Positions 35,149 through 44,089 of a stretch of 64,000 nucleotides of DNA are shown here, one piece after another. The notes under the pieces are model-generated. The model was given only the letters and a program-made list of their open reading frames with translations, ran no database searches and was not told the DNA's origin. A program made the position numbers and the translations under genes. Every line of letters starts with the position of its first letter. The first letter of the stretch is position 1. Source of the stretch: CBDBND01 sp965262665 (lineage in GTDB: Bacteria; Pseudomonadota; Alphaproteobacteria; Rhodospirillales; Rhodospirillaceae); NCBI GenBank assembly GCA_965262665.1, contig CBDHFR010000004.1, positions 2,728,001 through 2,792,000 on the forward strand, read 5' to 3'.

Positions 35149-36404
35149 TGTCTCAATCCCTCAGCTTTCAGCTTTGCGATAAACGCTTCCTGTGATCGCA
35201 CACCCTTCATTGAGTTGCAGGCGGCGCATAGCAGTTGCAGGTTGTCCAGGTGATCGCTCCCGCCCTTAGACTGGGGCACAATGTGATCCACCGTCATATT
35301 GCGGAACGGAAACATGACCTGACAGCCGCCACAAACACCTTCTTGGCGGCCATAGAGCGTGTGCCGGTGCGTCTTGTAGCTTGGCAGAGACCCGTGATCC
35401 GTGCGGCTAGGGATGTCTTCGCGGTGGTGAATATCAAAGAACAGGCCCATGTCCTTCTGCAAGCGTGAGTTAACCAGCTTAGCTGCCAATGGGGGCAGGT
35501 CTATTCCTACCCATTGCCGTTGAAGGCGTTCAGCGGCCACGCACGCCGTGGCACAACCTGCAAAGGGGTCAAGCACGGCATCGCCCTCCTTGGAACTTGC
35601 TCGTATGATCCGGTCCAGGAGAGCGAGTGGTTTTTGGGTGGGATAGCCAACGCGTTCTTTGGCTGCTGAATTTAGAATAGGAATTGACCACACATCATCA
35701 ATTGGTTTTCCGGCATTAAGAACGTCCTCGACAAATCTCTTATATCTTTTCCCAGGTGAGCCGCCGTCGGTCTATATAAATTCTCGCCCTTCTTCATCCA
35801 TTTTTACATCGTGCCCGTTTGCTAAGAATTCATCTTTTTTCCATTCACGGTGAACTTTGTTTACCGTTACCTTGCCGCCGCTTGCGTAGAAAAGGATCAC
35901 GTCGTGTTTTCTGTTGAAGCTCTGTTTTAGGAAGGCCGTCCGTTGCCCGTAGTGCCAAACAATTTCATCTCTAAAGTTCTTGTACCAAAAAATCGCGTCC
36001 ATGAGCATCTTGAGATAGTGGCTCGCTGTCGGGTCAGAGTGCAGATAGATCGATCCGGTTGGGTTCAACACCCGCCGCATTTCCAACAAACGCACCGCCA
36101 TCATGATCAGATACGACTTCATGCCCTTGCCGTGGGACAGACCCGCTGCATCAATGATGGCGTAGAGCGTGGGCTCCCGGTCCGGGATCTCGCCGTGCCA
36201 CGCTTCGTCAACGTCGCTTAGGGTCCAGGTGTCCTTGAAAGCTGCGCCAGCGGCTTCTGAGCCAACGGGGGCGCTATAGGTCTTGTTTGAGTTGAACGGC
36301 GGGTCGAGGTAGATCAGGTCTACCGTCTCGCTGTTCATGCCCCGCATGATGTCGAGGTTATCGCCAGTCCATAGGGTACGATTCTTCCAGTTAGGTTGCG
36401 TCAC
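35145..36404 (-). pseudogene. DNA methyltransferase-HNH nuclease fusion with one in-frame TAG
   Basis: A continuous frame of 419 codons interrupted only by TAG at 35772-35774. The N-terminal part has the beta-class methyltransferase motif DLIYLDPPFNSNKTY; after the stop come TDGGSPGKRYKRF, then GYPTQKPLALLDRI and the AdoMet motif LDPFAGCATACVAAERL. The C-terminal 70 residues are an HNH nuclease: CGGCQVMFPFRNMTVDHIVPQSKGG and LLCAACNSMKG with zinc cysteines and the DH pair. Fusion of a methylating and a cleaving domain in one transposon cargo recalls self-contained restriction-modification. The TAG, also in copy 1, may be a nonsense mutation (CAG or TGG origin) or a read-through site. Confidence 0.8.
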
Positions 36405-37335
36405 CTGATCAGATCCGCATACCGCAGGCGCTTCCCTACCATTCCCCGCGCAGTAGCCTGCATCTGGTCAATGGTGTCGGCGGGGCGGTCGTTGTGGCGG
36501 CCGGCAAACTCGCCAACGTAGCGGCCCAGGTGCTTCTCGCTCATGTGATGATAGGTGCCGTGGTAGCCACGCTTGAGCATCGACCAGAAGCTTTCGATTC
36601 CGTTGGTGTGGGCCATGCCGTTCACATGCTCGCTGATGCTGTGCTTCACTGTTTCGTGCTCGAACGGCATTCCCTGATATCCGCCGTGGCCGTCTGTATA
36701 GACAGTCGCGCCGGGGTCGGCGTTTTCACCGACGAAACCCTGGAGCGTCTTGGCGTCTGTGCCGTCTACCACGGCAGCACTCACGCGATTGGTCGCCCTG
36801 TCCTTGGCGCCAACCACTGCGGTCTTACCGACCGTGCCACGGCCCGTGCGAAGCTTCTTGTGGGCGTGTTTGTTCTTTTCCTTGCCGCCGATGTAGGTTT
36901 CGTCAATTTCGACAGGGCCTGAGAAGGGGCCCCCGGGTCGCTCCAAGTTTCCCTGATCCTGTGCGCCAGGTGCCACGCCGTCTTCTGCGTGATTCCCAGG
37001 TCACGGTGAAGCTTCATGCTGGACGTGCCTTTGATGCCCGTCATCATCAGGTAGATCGCCATCGCCCATATCTGAAACCCAAGCTTTGACCCTTCCATGA
37101 GCGTGCCGAGCTTGACCGAAAAATCCTTGCGGCAATCGCGGCAACGATAGGGCTGCGGCTTCCGTGTCGCGCGTTCCTGGACGTTAAGAGAGCCACAGCA
37201 CGGGCAGTTCACACCATCCGGCCAGCGCGTTTGGACAAACCAACGCTCGGCTGCCGCGTCATCTGGGAATATTCGGGTAAGCTCTATCAGAGTGAGCCCC
37301 GTGCGGTAGTGTTTCCCTGGTGCTTTATGTGCCAT
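36401..37335 (-). pseudogene. IS1595 family transposase, copy 2, frameshifted
   Basis: The first frame, 36781-37335, holds the zinc ribbon (CPCCGSLNVQ, CRDCRKDF) and LGTLMEGSKLGFQIWAMAIYLM; the second, 36401-36976, holds the DDE-type core (VEIDETYIGG, VYTDGHGGYQ, NGIESFWSMLKRGYHG). The change of frame is at CCCGGGGGCCCC near 36930. The lesion is identical to copy 1. The stop overlaps the start of the methyltransferase gene by 4 bp (ATGA-type), so the cargo is coupled to transposase translation. Confidence 0.8.
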
Positions 37336-37350
37336 AATCCTATCTCCTAT

Positions 37351-37575
37351 TTATGGAAAGAGTTTACCCAAAAAGCGGCGTAGAGTCAAGGGGGAAGTTG
37401 GTTTTATTGGCTCTTGTTCTCCTTTATTCGGTTTCCTCTTACCGACCTTTGCGGTCGCTTCTATCGCTGGGGCCTCGAAAATAGCTCGTATTTCAGCCCG
37501 ATCTCCAAACTTCTGGAAAAGAAACTGCTCAATGCCCTTTAGGCGGTGATCACTCTCTTCTTGGCGGCGTTCCAT
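37351..37575 (-). CDS. 74-residue passenger protein of the transposon (copy 2)
   Basis: Same protein as in copy 1: a helical, charged start (MERRQEESDHRLKGIEQFLF) and a Lys/Pro-rich tail. It lies 15 bp upstream of the transposase. No family recognised; identical sequence in both copies. Confidence 0.45.
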   Translation of the reverse strand: MERRQEESDHRLKGIEQFLFQKFGDRAEIRAIFEAPAIEATAKVGKRKPNKGEQEPIKPTSPLTLRRFLGKLFP

Positions 37576-37581
37576 TTTCTC

Positions 37582-37755
37582 TTAACGGCAGGCCGCCTCT
37601 TTAAGAAGCCTATTTGCCTTCATTCCGGTTACCATCTGGTAGACCCCAAGGCCAAACCCTGCGGCCCCAACAAACAATCCGACAGGGCCAGTGAGCGCGA
37701 CGATGCGGAGCCAAGTGTCTGATATCCCGTTAAGCCATGCGGCGCTGCACTCCAC
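37582..37755 (-). CDS. 57-residue putative membrane passenger protein (copy 2)
   Basis: A GTG at 37755 opens a frame with one hydrophobic helix (VALTGPVGLFVGAAGFGLGVY) and a basic tail ending at TAA 37582. It is first in the cargo transcript of the element, 6 bp before the 74-residue gene. Start and coding status are tentative. Confidence 0.35.
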   Translation of the reverse strand: MECSAAWLNGISDTWLRIVALTGPVGLFVGAAGFGLGVYQMVTGMKANRLLKEAACR

Positions 37756-37820
37756 CCCCAGATCATGGCAGCCTCACCCCTTTGGCGCTACGGTTTTGGG
37801 TAAACACGTATATAATTCCC

Positions 37821-37864
37821 AAATCAAAAGCATCGACTTTTGTCTTAAGCTCTGTGTCAGACAT
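37821..37864 (-). pseudogene. First codons of the split methyltransferase gene
   Basis: ATG at 37864 opens MSDTELKTKVDAFDF, which joins in frame to the body of the methyltransferase at 34238-34954 when the transposon and one TTTGATTT copy are removed. The gene begins 8 bp after the dctM stop, so it was the last gene of the TRAP operon; the insertion is at about codon 13. Confidence 0.7.
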
Positions 37865-37872
37865 TTTGGCTT

Positions 37873-39186
37873 TTAGGTAATTAAGAACAACGAAAGCCAT
37901 GGCACAAACATCACCACGATCAAACAAAGCAGCATCAAAAGAATGAACGGGACGACGCCTTTAACAATGGTAAGAAAGTCCTCTCGAAAGGCGCCCATGG
38001 CAATTATGACATTGAGTCCCATGGGCGGGGTTAGATAGCCGATCTCCAAATTCACGATCATCATGATGCCGAAGTGAATCATATCCATGCCGTAGTCCGC
38101 TGCCATGGGGGGCAAGAGCGGACTGAGGATGAGGATGGCTGAACCGATATCAAGGAACAGCCCCACGGCCAGCAGCAGGATATTGGTCATAAACAGAAAG
38201 ATCAGTTTGGAATCGATGAACGTCGTCATGACTTCAACGATTCGCCCTGGAATTTGCTCGTAGGTCATGAAGACGTTGAGCGATAGGGCAATCGCCAGAA
38301 TAGGGAATAGACTTCCCATCAGGGTGGACGTTTCCCCCACCACGCGCCAAACCAAAACGCCGGCTTCCTTACAGGTGACCCATAGGTCGCCAAACCGGCC
38401 GGTCACGAGATTCAAGAAGCCCCTTTTGTGAGCAAAGATTTCAACAACGAGAGCTGTCAACACCGCGACGGATGCGGACTCCGTCGGGGTGAAGTAACCG
38501 GAATAAATACCGCCCAGGATGACGACAGGAGTCAGCAGGGCGAAGATCGCGTTTTTAAAGGATTGCCAGATCTCAGCGCCGTCCCAAATGTCGCCTCTGT
38601 GCGTCCAATTGACCGTCATGGCGTAAACACTGAGGACAATCAGAAGAAGTATGGCCGGCCCTGTCCCAGCCAGGAACAGATCGGCGATGGATTTCTGGGT
38701 CATCACTCCGTACAGGATCAACGGAATGGACGGCGGAATGATGATCCCCAATGTTCCACCCGCGCACAGCATGCCGATGGAAAACGGCCGCGAGTATCCT
38801 TCCGAAATCAGCGCCGGATACATAATTGAGCCGACCGCCAGCAGTGTCACCGCCGACGAACCCGAAATCGCGGCAAAGACACCGCAGGACAACAGTCCTG
38901 CAATGGCAAGACCGCCGGGTACGGGTTTAGTCAGCGATCGCATCAGCAGGATCAGGCGCTCGGCGATAGAGCCCTGAGACATGATCGTACCCGCCATAAT
39001 GTAGAGCGGGATGGACAACAGGACTTCTCGGTTAGAGGCGTCCCACATGTCGTAAATGACATTCATCAGCTCGCCACCGCCCCAGAAGTAGTATGCCCAG
39101 AACGTCGCCACGCCGAGAATGACGATAATGTTCATACGCAGGATCAGAAGGGCGATGAGAATGATGGCGAGCAGAAGACCGTTCAT
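37873..39186 (-). CDS. dctM: TRAP transporter large permease DctM
   Basis: A complete 437-residue DctM, the transport subunit of a tripartite ATP-independent periplasmic transporter. About 12 membrane helices are visible. Diagnostic blocks are AAISGSSAVTLLAVGSIMYPALISEGYSRPFSIGMLCAGGTLGIIIPPSIPLILYG (shown as overlapping motif region around residues 105-160), TPTESASVAVLTALV and the terminal GYLTPPMGLNVIIA. It overlaps dctQ by 4 bp (ATGA). Together with DctQ and a periplasmic receptor it imports an organic acid with sodium. The receptor gene upstream is truncated, so function would need a receptor from elsewhere. Confidence 0.9.
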   Translation of the reverse strand: MNGLLLAIILIALLILRMNIIVILGVATFWAYYFWGGGELMNVIYDMWDASNREVLLSIPLYIMAGTIMSQGSIAERLILLMRSLTKPVPGGLAIAGLLSCGVFAAISGSSAVTLLAVGSIMYPALISEGYSRPFSIGMLCAGGTLGIIIPPSIPLILYGVMTQKSIADLFLAGTGPAILLLIVLSVYAMTVNWTHRGDIWDGAEIWQSFKNAIFALLTPVVILGGIYSGYFTPTESASVAVLTALVVEIFAHKRGFLNLVTGRFGDLWVTCKEAGVLVWRVVGETSTLMGSLFPILAIALSLNVFMTYEQIPGRIVEVMTTFIDSKLIFLFMTNILLLAVGLFLDIGSAILILSPLLPPMAADYGMDMIHFGIMMIVNLEIGYLTPPMGLNVIIAMGAFREDFLTIVKGVVPFILLMLLCLIVVMFVPWLSLFLIT

Positions 39187-39758
39187 GAACGGGTCTCCCG
39201 CTCGTAGTCACGTTCGCCATCCATGATCGCTGCCACTTCTTGGTCATCCGCCACTTCTGCTCCCGCAGCAGACTCGGGCGGAATGGGCCGCAAATCGATG
39301 AAAATGCCGTAGAGGGTGTGGCGCACTGCAACCAAGCCGAAGCCCATAACGATGACCCCTTGGATCGGCCAGATAGGCCAACGCAACACGGCAGATACGT
39401 CATCCAGCTCATAGCTTTCCACGGCGACGTCAAACGCCACATAGGCCATGAAGAAACAGAAGGCAGCAAAACCGAACTCACCGATGCGGTTGGCCGTTCT
39501 GTCCCACCGCTTCAGCAGCGGATCGGCAAACTTGGGACGGAAATGGGAGCCATTGGCCGACGCCAGGGCGATCCCCATGTAAGCAACAACGATCATGCCG
39601 ACCACGCCCACTTGCGGCGCGCCAAACCAGCCCGAGCCTGTGAACTCCCGCTTGAGCACGTCACCCATGAGTGACGCCGCCATGAGCAAGAAGGCCAGAA
39701 AACAGAGAGTCTGTTCGAAGATGCGGAGGTAATTCAAAAAGGCTTTTGCGTTGCGCAA
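39183..39758 (-). CDS. dctQ: TRAP transporter small permease DctQ
   Basis: A 191-residue DctQ-type protein with four hydrophobic segments (LCFLAFLLMAASLMGDVLKREFTG, VGVVGMIVVAYMGIALASANG, IGEFGFAAFCFFMAYVAFDVA, WPIQGVIVMGFGLVAVRHTLYG). The R-E-F-T-G after helix 1 is the typical cytoplasmic turn. It forms the membrane scaffold with DctM, whose start overlaps its stop by 4 bp. The next gene upstream on this strand is the truncated receptor. Confidence 0.85.
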   Translation of the reverse strand: MRNAKAFLNYLRIFEQTLCFLAFLLMAASLMGDVLKREFTGSGWFGAPQVGVVGMIVVAYMGIALASANGSHFRPKFADPLLKRWDRTANRIGEFGFAAFCFFMAYVAFDVAVESYELDDVSAVLRWPIWPIQGVIVMGFGLVAVRHTLYGIFIDLRPIPPESAAGAEVADDQEVAAIMDGERDYERETRS

Positions 39759-39872
39759 GCCGGGTCCCCAATATTTTTCAAACTTTATTCAATTGCGGCA
39801 CATCTTATCCATTGCACCGCCGGATGCCAAACCGCCTCACTTATCACGCAGTGAGAGGTGGATGCTCTATTT

Positions 39873-40300
39873 CTATCTGCTGCTCATGCGGGTAGTAAAC
39901 GCCTGCTTTCCCTCAATTATTGCGTCATAGACTGATTGAGAGCGCCCGCCAATCTCGGCGAGGATGGCACTGTGTGTTGCGGCGGTGGCTGCTACCCAAA
40001 GGCGACGCTGATTGTCGTTGAGCGCGTGCATGGTTGTGCCCCGCGCAACCAAATCTGATTTCAAGAAATTGATCAATTCGTGAATTTCGGTCCGGGCATC
40101 CTCAATCGGAAAAAAGGACTGCATAATTGTGCGTTGCTGATCTTCTGACAGCGTGCCCCACCATTGTTTATTGGCCATGACGATCCCTTGATCGTAGGAC
40201 TGATGGGTTTCAGTCACGTGTGTGGCAAAGTCGGACAGGGCGTAATAGAAGAACACCAGGAACTGCCACACCAACAGGGTGACCTGTTGCTGATGGCACT
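39873..40300 (-). pseudogene. dctP: C-terminal remnant of a TRAP receptor (dctP), 5' end replaced by IS6 sequence
   Basis: The last ~140 residues of a DctP-type receptor: HQSYDQGIVMANKQWWGTLSEDQQRTIMQSF, an inter-domain helix and LWVAATAATHSAILAEIGGRSQSVYDAIIE, like the C-terminus of the receptor at 5559. Upstream of about 40300 the frame continues only as the antisense of an IS6-family transposase fragment, so two thirds of the gene including the signal peptide are missing. It directly precedes dctQM and was surely the cognate receptor. Confidence 0.75.
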
Positions 40301-40313
40301 TTAATGCCGCTGG

Positions 40314-40643
40314 ATGCAGAACATCTCCTATGCCCGATACCGCTTTCCACCCGCGATCATTCAGCACGCTGTCTGGCTGTATTACCGGTTTCCCCTCAGC
40401 TACCGAGATGTTGAAGATCTGCTCGCTCAACGTGGTATTGATGTTTCTTATGAAACGGTGCGGCGCTGGGCACTGAAGTTCGGGCAAGCCTATGCCCGGA
40501 GACTGAGGACAACGCGCCCTCGACCAGATGTCCGGTGGCACCTTGATGAGGTGTTCGTGTCCATCACCGCCAAGCGGATGTATCTATGGCGCGCTGTCGA
40601 TAGTGAAGGCGAAGTGCTGGATATCCTGGTTCAGTCACGCTAA
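40314..40643 (+). mobile_element. IS6-family transposase fragment
   Basis: The fragment codes for the first 109 residues of an IS6 transposase: AIIQHAVWLYYRFPLSYRDVEDLLAQRG, DVSYETVRRWALKFG and WHLDEVFVSITAKRMYLWRAVD with the first catalytic Asp. It ends after LVQSR; the second Asp, the Glu and the element end are gone. The last 48 bp (40593-40640) recur exactly at 63894-63941. It replaced the 5' part of dctP. Confidence 0.8.
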
Positions 40644-40791
40644 ACCGACCTAACTCTTAATCATTCTCCCTGGTGTGGTCCGTTTACCATAAACGGCTGT
40701 TTTCCATGCAATCCAATTGCAAACATCTCTTGATCCTTCCAATTTGCCATGTCATATTGTCAGAATTAAAGTAACATCTGGAGCCACTGAC

Positions 40792-42007
40792 ATGACACGC
40801 CCTAACATCCTAACCGCCGCTTTCGTGAAGAATGTAAAGGAACCGGGCCGCTATGGTGACGGCAGAGGCGGTCAAGATCTCATCCTGGTAGTTAAGCCCA
40901 TGAAATCTAATTCCCGTATCTCTAAAGCATGGATACAACGCATGAGAATCGGCGGAAAGCCAACGCATTTGGGCTTGGGTAGTTATCCGGTCATAACCTT
41001 ACAGATGGCCCGTGAGCGGGCATTAGCTAATGCCCGGCTGCTTCAAAGTGGCGTTGATCCCCGGTCATCTAATGCCCCCACATTCGGTCAAGCCGTAGAA
41101 AAGGTCATATCAATCCACAAAGCCGGTTGGAAAAAACCTGAAAAGACGGCCAAGGCATGGCGCTCTAGTTTCCAATCCTATGCCGTCTCGCTTTCTGCCA
41201 AGCGCATGGACAAGATATCAGCCCATGACCTCATGGCCGTGGTTTCGCCGGTCTGGAATACCAAACGTGAGACCGCCAAGGTTTTGAAAATCAGGCTCGG
41301 GTCAGTGATGAAATGGGCCATTGCCAAGGGATACCGCAAAGACAATCCCATCGACTCCATAGCATCCGCCCTCCCTAAGAACGGGGTCAATAAGACCCAT
41401 CACCGGGCTTTGCCATATGCTCAAGTGGGCGAAGCCCTGGCAGGGGTCCGGGCGTCGGGTCTTTACCTTGGGGTTAAGCTGGCATTTGAGTTTATGGTTT
41501 TAACTGCTGCCCGTAGTGGAGAGACAAGGGGAGCAACCTGGAATGAGATTGACCGGCTGCCGCCTATCGGAGATCCAGAAGCTCCGCTGGGAACATGTTG
41601 ATCTCGACATCGGCGAGCTGCGGCTGCCGGACACGAAGACCGGGGGGGCGGTTCCCCTGGCACCTTCGGCGGTACGGCTACTGACCTCCCTGCCCCGCGA
41701 TGGCGACAATCCGTGGGTGATCGCAGGCCGCAAGCCTGGCTCGTACCTCACCGACCTGCAGCATCCCTGGCGGCGCATCCGGGCGCGTGCCGGGCTTGAT
41801 GACGTGCGGATCCATGACCTCCGTCATTCGTTCGCATCGAGAGCACTCGCGCTCGGCGAGGGGTTGCCGATGATTGGAAAGTTGCTCGGTCACACCCAGG
41901 TCCAGACCACCGCGCGTTACGCCCACCTCGCCCGCGATACCGTTAAGGCGTCTGCCGCCCGCATCGGTGACAGCATCGATAGAGATTTGGACGCAGCGGA
42001 TTTGTGA
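40792..42007 (+). pseudogene. Chimeric tyrosine recombinase (two half integrases fused out of frame)
   Basis: The first half (40792 to about 41550) is a DUF4102-type integrase: N-terminal arm-binding domain (GGKPTHLGLGSYPVITLQMARERA), core-binding domain and the beginning of the catalytic domain (MVLTAARSGETRGATWNEID with the first Arg). From about 41552 a different, more GC-rich integrase takes over in another frame: TGCRLSEIQKLRWEHVDLD, then VRIHDLRHSFASRALALGEG with the HxxR box and LLGHTQVQTTARYAHL with the catalytic Tyr. The seam looks like a deletion or recombination between two integrated elements. No att site or tRNA gene is visible next to it. Confidence 0.75.
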
Positions 42008-42061
42008 CGGCGAACAATCTTGGCGTTGATGTTCGTCGATTGACACCATACACTATCGCAG

Positions 42062-42326
42062 GTGATCAAGTCGTTTCGCCATCGTGGTTTGAAAGATTTG
42101 TACGAGGATGGGCGCTCTGCACGAGTCTCGCCGAGCCATATCGCCAAAGTCAGGCGTATCCTCACCGCATTGGACCGAAGGGATGGGCCTTCCTGGCTTT
42201 CGGCTACACCCGCTCAAGGGCCGTATGAAAGGTCGTTACGCGGTATCTGTCTCCGGCAATTGGCGGGTGATATTTCGTTTCGAGGAGAAACACGCCGTAG
42301 ATGTCGATTATCTGGATTACCACTAG
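42062..42326 (+). pseudogene. higB: HigB/RelE-type toxin with frameshift
   Basis: The start MIKSFRHRGLKDLYEDGRSA is the canonical HigB N-terminus; the second half, GMGLPGFRLHPLKGRMKGRYAVSVSGNWRVIFRFEEKHAVDVDYLDYH in the neighbouring frame, carries the HPLKG-G and SGNWRVxF motifs of this mRNA interferase. One base is missing near 42176. The first frame now runs through into the antitoxin. HigB normally cleaves mRNA on the ribosome; this copy should be inactive. Confidence 0.75.
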
Positions 42327-42337
42327 GAGCCCCTGAT

Positions 42338-42625
42338 ATGGCGATGAAGAATCCTGCCCATCCTGGCGCCATCGTGCGCGAGGACTGCCTAAAACCGCTG
42401 TCCCTGTCGGTCACCGAAGGTGCAAAGAGGCTGGGTGTCGGGCGCCAGACGCTTTCCAATCTGGTGAACGAAAAGGCGTCCGTCTTCATCGAAATGGCCT
42501 ATCGGCTATCAAAGGCCTTCGGTTCGACCCCCGAAACCTGGCTTGGCATGCAACTGGCCTTCGATCTTGCCCAATCGCGTGACTTGGAACGACGGATCAA
42601 GGTCAAGCGCATCGCGGCCGCATAA
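42338..42625 (+). CDS. higA: HigA-type antitoxin
   Basis: A 95-residue XRE-family antitoxin: MAMKNPAHPGAIVREDCLKP followed by the HTH (LSVTEGAKRLGVGRQTLSNLVNEKASV) and the VIEMAYRL-like helix. An AGGAG site lies 8 bp before the ATG. In an intact pair HigA binds HigB and represses the promoter; here it persists beside a frameshifted toxin. The gene is in the same frame as the first part of higB, so a long fusion ORF exists, but initiation at 42338 is the sensible choice. Confidence 0.8.
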   Translation: MAMKNPAHPGAIVREDCLKPLSLSVTEGAKRLGVGRQTLSNLVNEKASVFIEMAYRLSKAFGSTPETWLGMQLAFDLAQSRDLERRIKVKRIAAA

Positions 42626-42643
42626 CCACCGCCCAGTTGCAAT

Positions 42644-44089
42644 ATGGCACCGAAAAAGGCGCTCAACAGCAAGAACCTAGAAGCTCTCGGGGTGCAGCGG
42701 CTTGCCGAATTGCTGATCGAGATCAGTACGGGTAATGCCGCAGCCAAGCGCCGTCTTCGACTGGAGCTTGCCGGCGGGGCGGGTCCGGCCGAGGTTGCCA
42801 GAGAGGTGCGAAAACGTTTGGCGACGATCCGCCGGTCGCGCTCGTTCGTCGATTGGCAAAACCGTCGAGCTCTTGTGGCGGACCTGGAGATCCAGCGCAG
42901 GGCCATCGCCGAGCAGGTTGCCAAAACGGATGCCGTCGAGGCGCTTGACTTGATATGGCGGTTCATGGAGCTGGCAAACTCAATTTTCGCGCGTTGCGAC
43001 GACAGCAGCGGAAGGGTGATCAATGTTTTTCATACCGCCGGTACCGACCTGGGCGGAATTGCCTGCGTCGCCAAGGCCGACCCGCACAAGCTGGCTGACC
43101 AAGCCTTCGAAGTACTCACCCAAAATGACTACGGCCAGTACGATGATCTCATCAGCGTTCTGACACCGGCATTGGGGCGGGAAGGATTGGAGCATTTGAA
43201 GCAGCGCATGGTCGAGCTTTCGAACACGCCCGTTTTACGTCCAGTCAAAAAGGATCGGATAGAGATCGGCTGGTCATCCTCGGGACCCATCTACGAAGAC
43301 ACGATGGCCGAGAACTCGCGGCTCAGCACCGTTCGCATGGCTCTGCAGGATATCGCTGATGCCCAGGGTGACGTCGATGCCTTCATCGGCCAATATGAAG
43401 AGGAAACCCGCAAGGTACCTAAGATCGCCGCCGAGATAGCACGGAGGCTCTTGGCGGCGGGACGCGCCGAGGAGGCTCTGCGGACGATCGATGCAGCCGT
43501 TCATCGTCGTAGCGACAGCTGGGGTTGGTCTGACTTCGAGTGGGAGGATGCCCGGATTGATGCGCTGGAGGCGCTCGGGCGGGCGGATGAGGCTCAAGAG
43601 GTCCGATGGAACTGTTTCGAACGTTCCCTGTCCGACTCCCATCTCCGGGCCTACCTAAAGAAACTCCCAGACTTCGGCGATATGGAGGCCGAGGAGAAGG
43701 CCCTCGATCACGCTCAAAGATTCCCCAACAACCTTTGGGCCTTGTCTTTCTTGGTGTCCTGGCCGGCCTTGGACAAGGCGTCCGGACTGGTGATCGAACA
43801 CGCGAAAGAACTGGATGGCGACCACTACGAAATCCTGATCCCTGCGGCAGATGCATTAGCAGCCAAACATCCCCTCGCCGCCACGCTGGTCCTGCGGGCC
43901 ATGATCGATTTCACCCTGAGCCGGAGACGATCGACCCGTTACAAGCACGCGGCTCGCCACCTGCTGGAATGTTCCAGCCTGTCCTCAGGCATCCAGAACT
44001 TCGGCACCTATGAAACGCACGAAGCCTATGAGGCCCGTCTCAGGCGTGAGCACAACCGCAAGCAATCATTCTGGAACCTCGTCGCCTGA
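42644..44089 (+). CDS. DUF6880-like protein
   Basis: A 481-residue protein starting MAPKKALNSKNLEALGVQRLAELLIEISTG, which I recognise as the opening of the large family now called DUF6880. It is helical throughout, with TPR-like stretches (AARRLLAAGRAEEALRTIDAAVH) and a C-terminal MIDFTLSRRRSTRYKHAARHLLECSSL. No signal peptide or membrane helix is seen, and no enzymatic motif. It begins 18 bp after higA, on the same strand, so co-transcription with the toxin-antitoxin pair is likely; such pairs often sit in mobile-DNA islands. Function unknown. Confidence 0.7.
   Translation: MAPKKALNSKNLEALGVQRLAELLIEISTGNAAAKRRLRLELAGGAGPAEVAREVRKRLATIRRSRSFVDWQNRRALVADLEIQRRAIAEQVAKTDAVEALDLIWRFMELANSIFARCDDSSGRVINVFHTAGTDLGGIACVAKADPHKLADQAFEVLTQNDYGQYDDLISVLTPALGREGLEHLKQRMVELSNTPVLRPVKKDRIEIGWSSSGPIYEDTMAENSRLSTVRMALQDIADAQGDVDAFIGQYEEETRKVPKIAAEIARRLLAAGRAEEALRTIDAAVHRRSDSWGWSDFEWEDARIDALEALGRADEAQEVRWNCFERSLSDSHLRAYLKKLPDFGDMEAEEKALDHAQRFPNNLWALSFLVSWPALDKASGLVIEHAKELDGDHYEILIPAADALAAKHPLAATLVLRAMIDFTLSRRRSTRYKHAARHLLECSSLSSGIQNFGTYETHEAYEARLRREHNRKQSFWNLVA

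Larger units (their letters stand above)
34955..37820 (-). mobile_element. IS1595-type transposon with methyltransferase-HNH cargo, copy 2
   Basis: A 2866-bp element with ends GGGAATTATATACGTGTTT (left) and the inverse at the right end (37802-37820), flanked by perfect 8-bp direct repeats AAATCAAA at 34947-34954 and 37821-37828. Excision restores a methyltransferase reading frame, which proves the boundaries. The minus-strand cargo is: 57-residue membrane protein, 74-residue protein, IS1595 transposase (frameshifted), DNA methyltransferase-HNH fusion (one TAG) and a 52-residue protein. It is the uninterrupted relative of copy 1; the target octamer is the same in both copies although the host genes are unrelated. 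Confidence 0.9.

Noticed and set aside
39873..40541. A 222-residue receptor-like protein in one frame
   Set aside because: Its first third is the antisense of an IS6 transposase, so only the part after about 40300 is genuine dctP.
42062..42625. A 187-residue HigB-HigA fusion protein
   Set aside because: The frame arises from a one-base loss in higB; HigB motifs continue in another frame and higA has its own ribosome-binding site.
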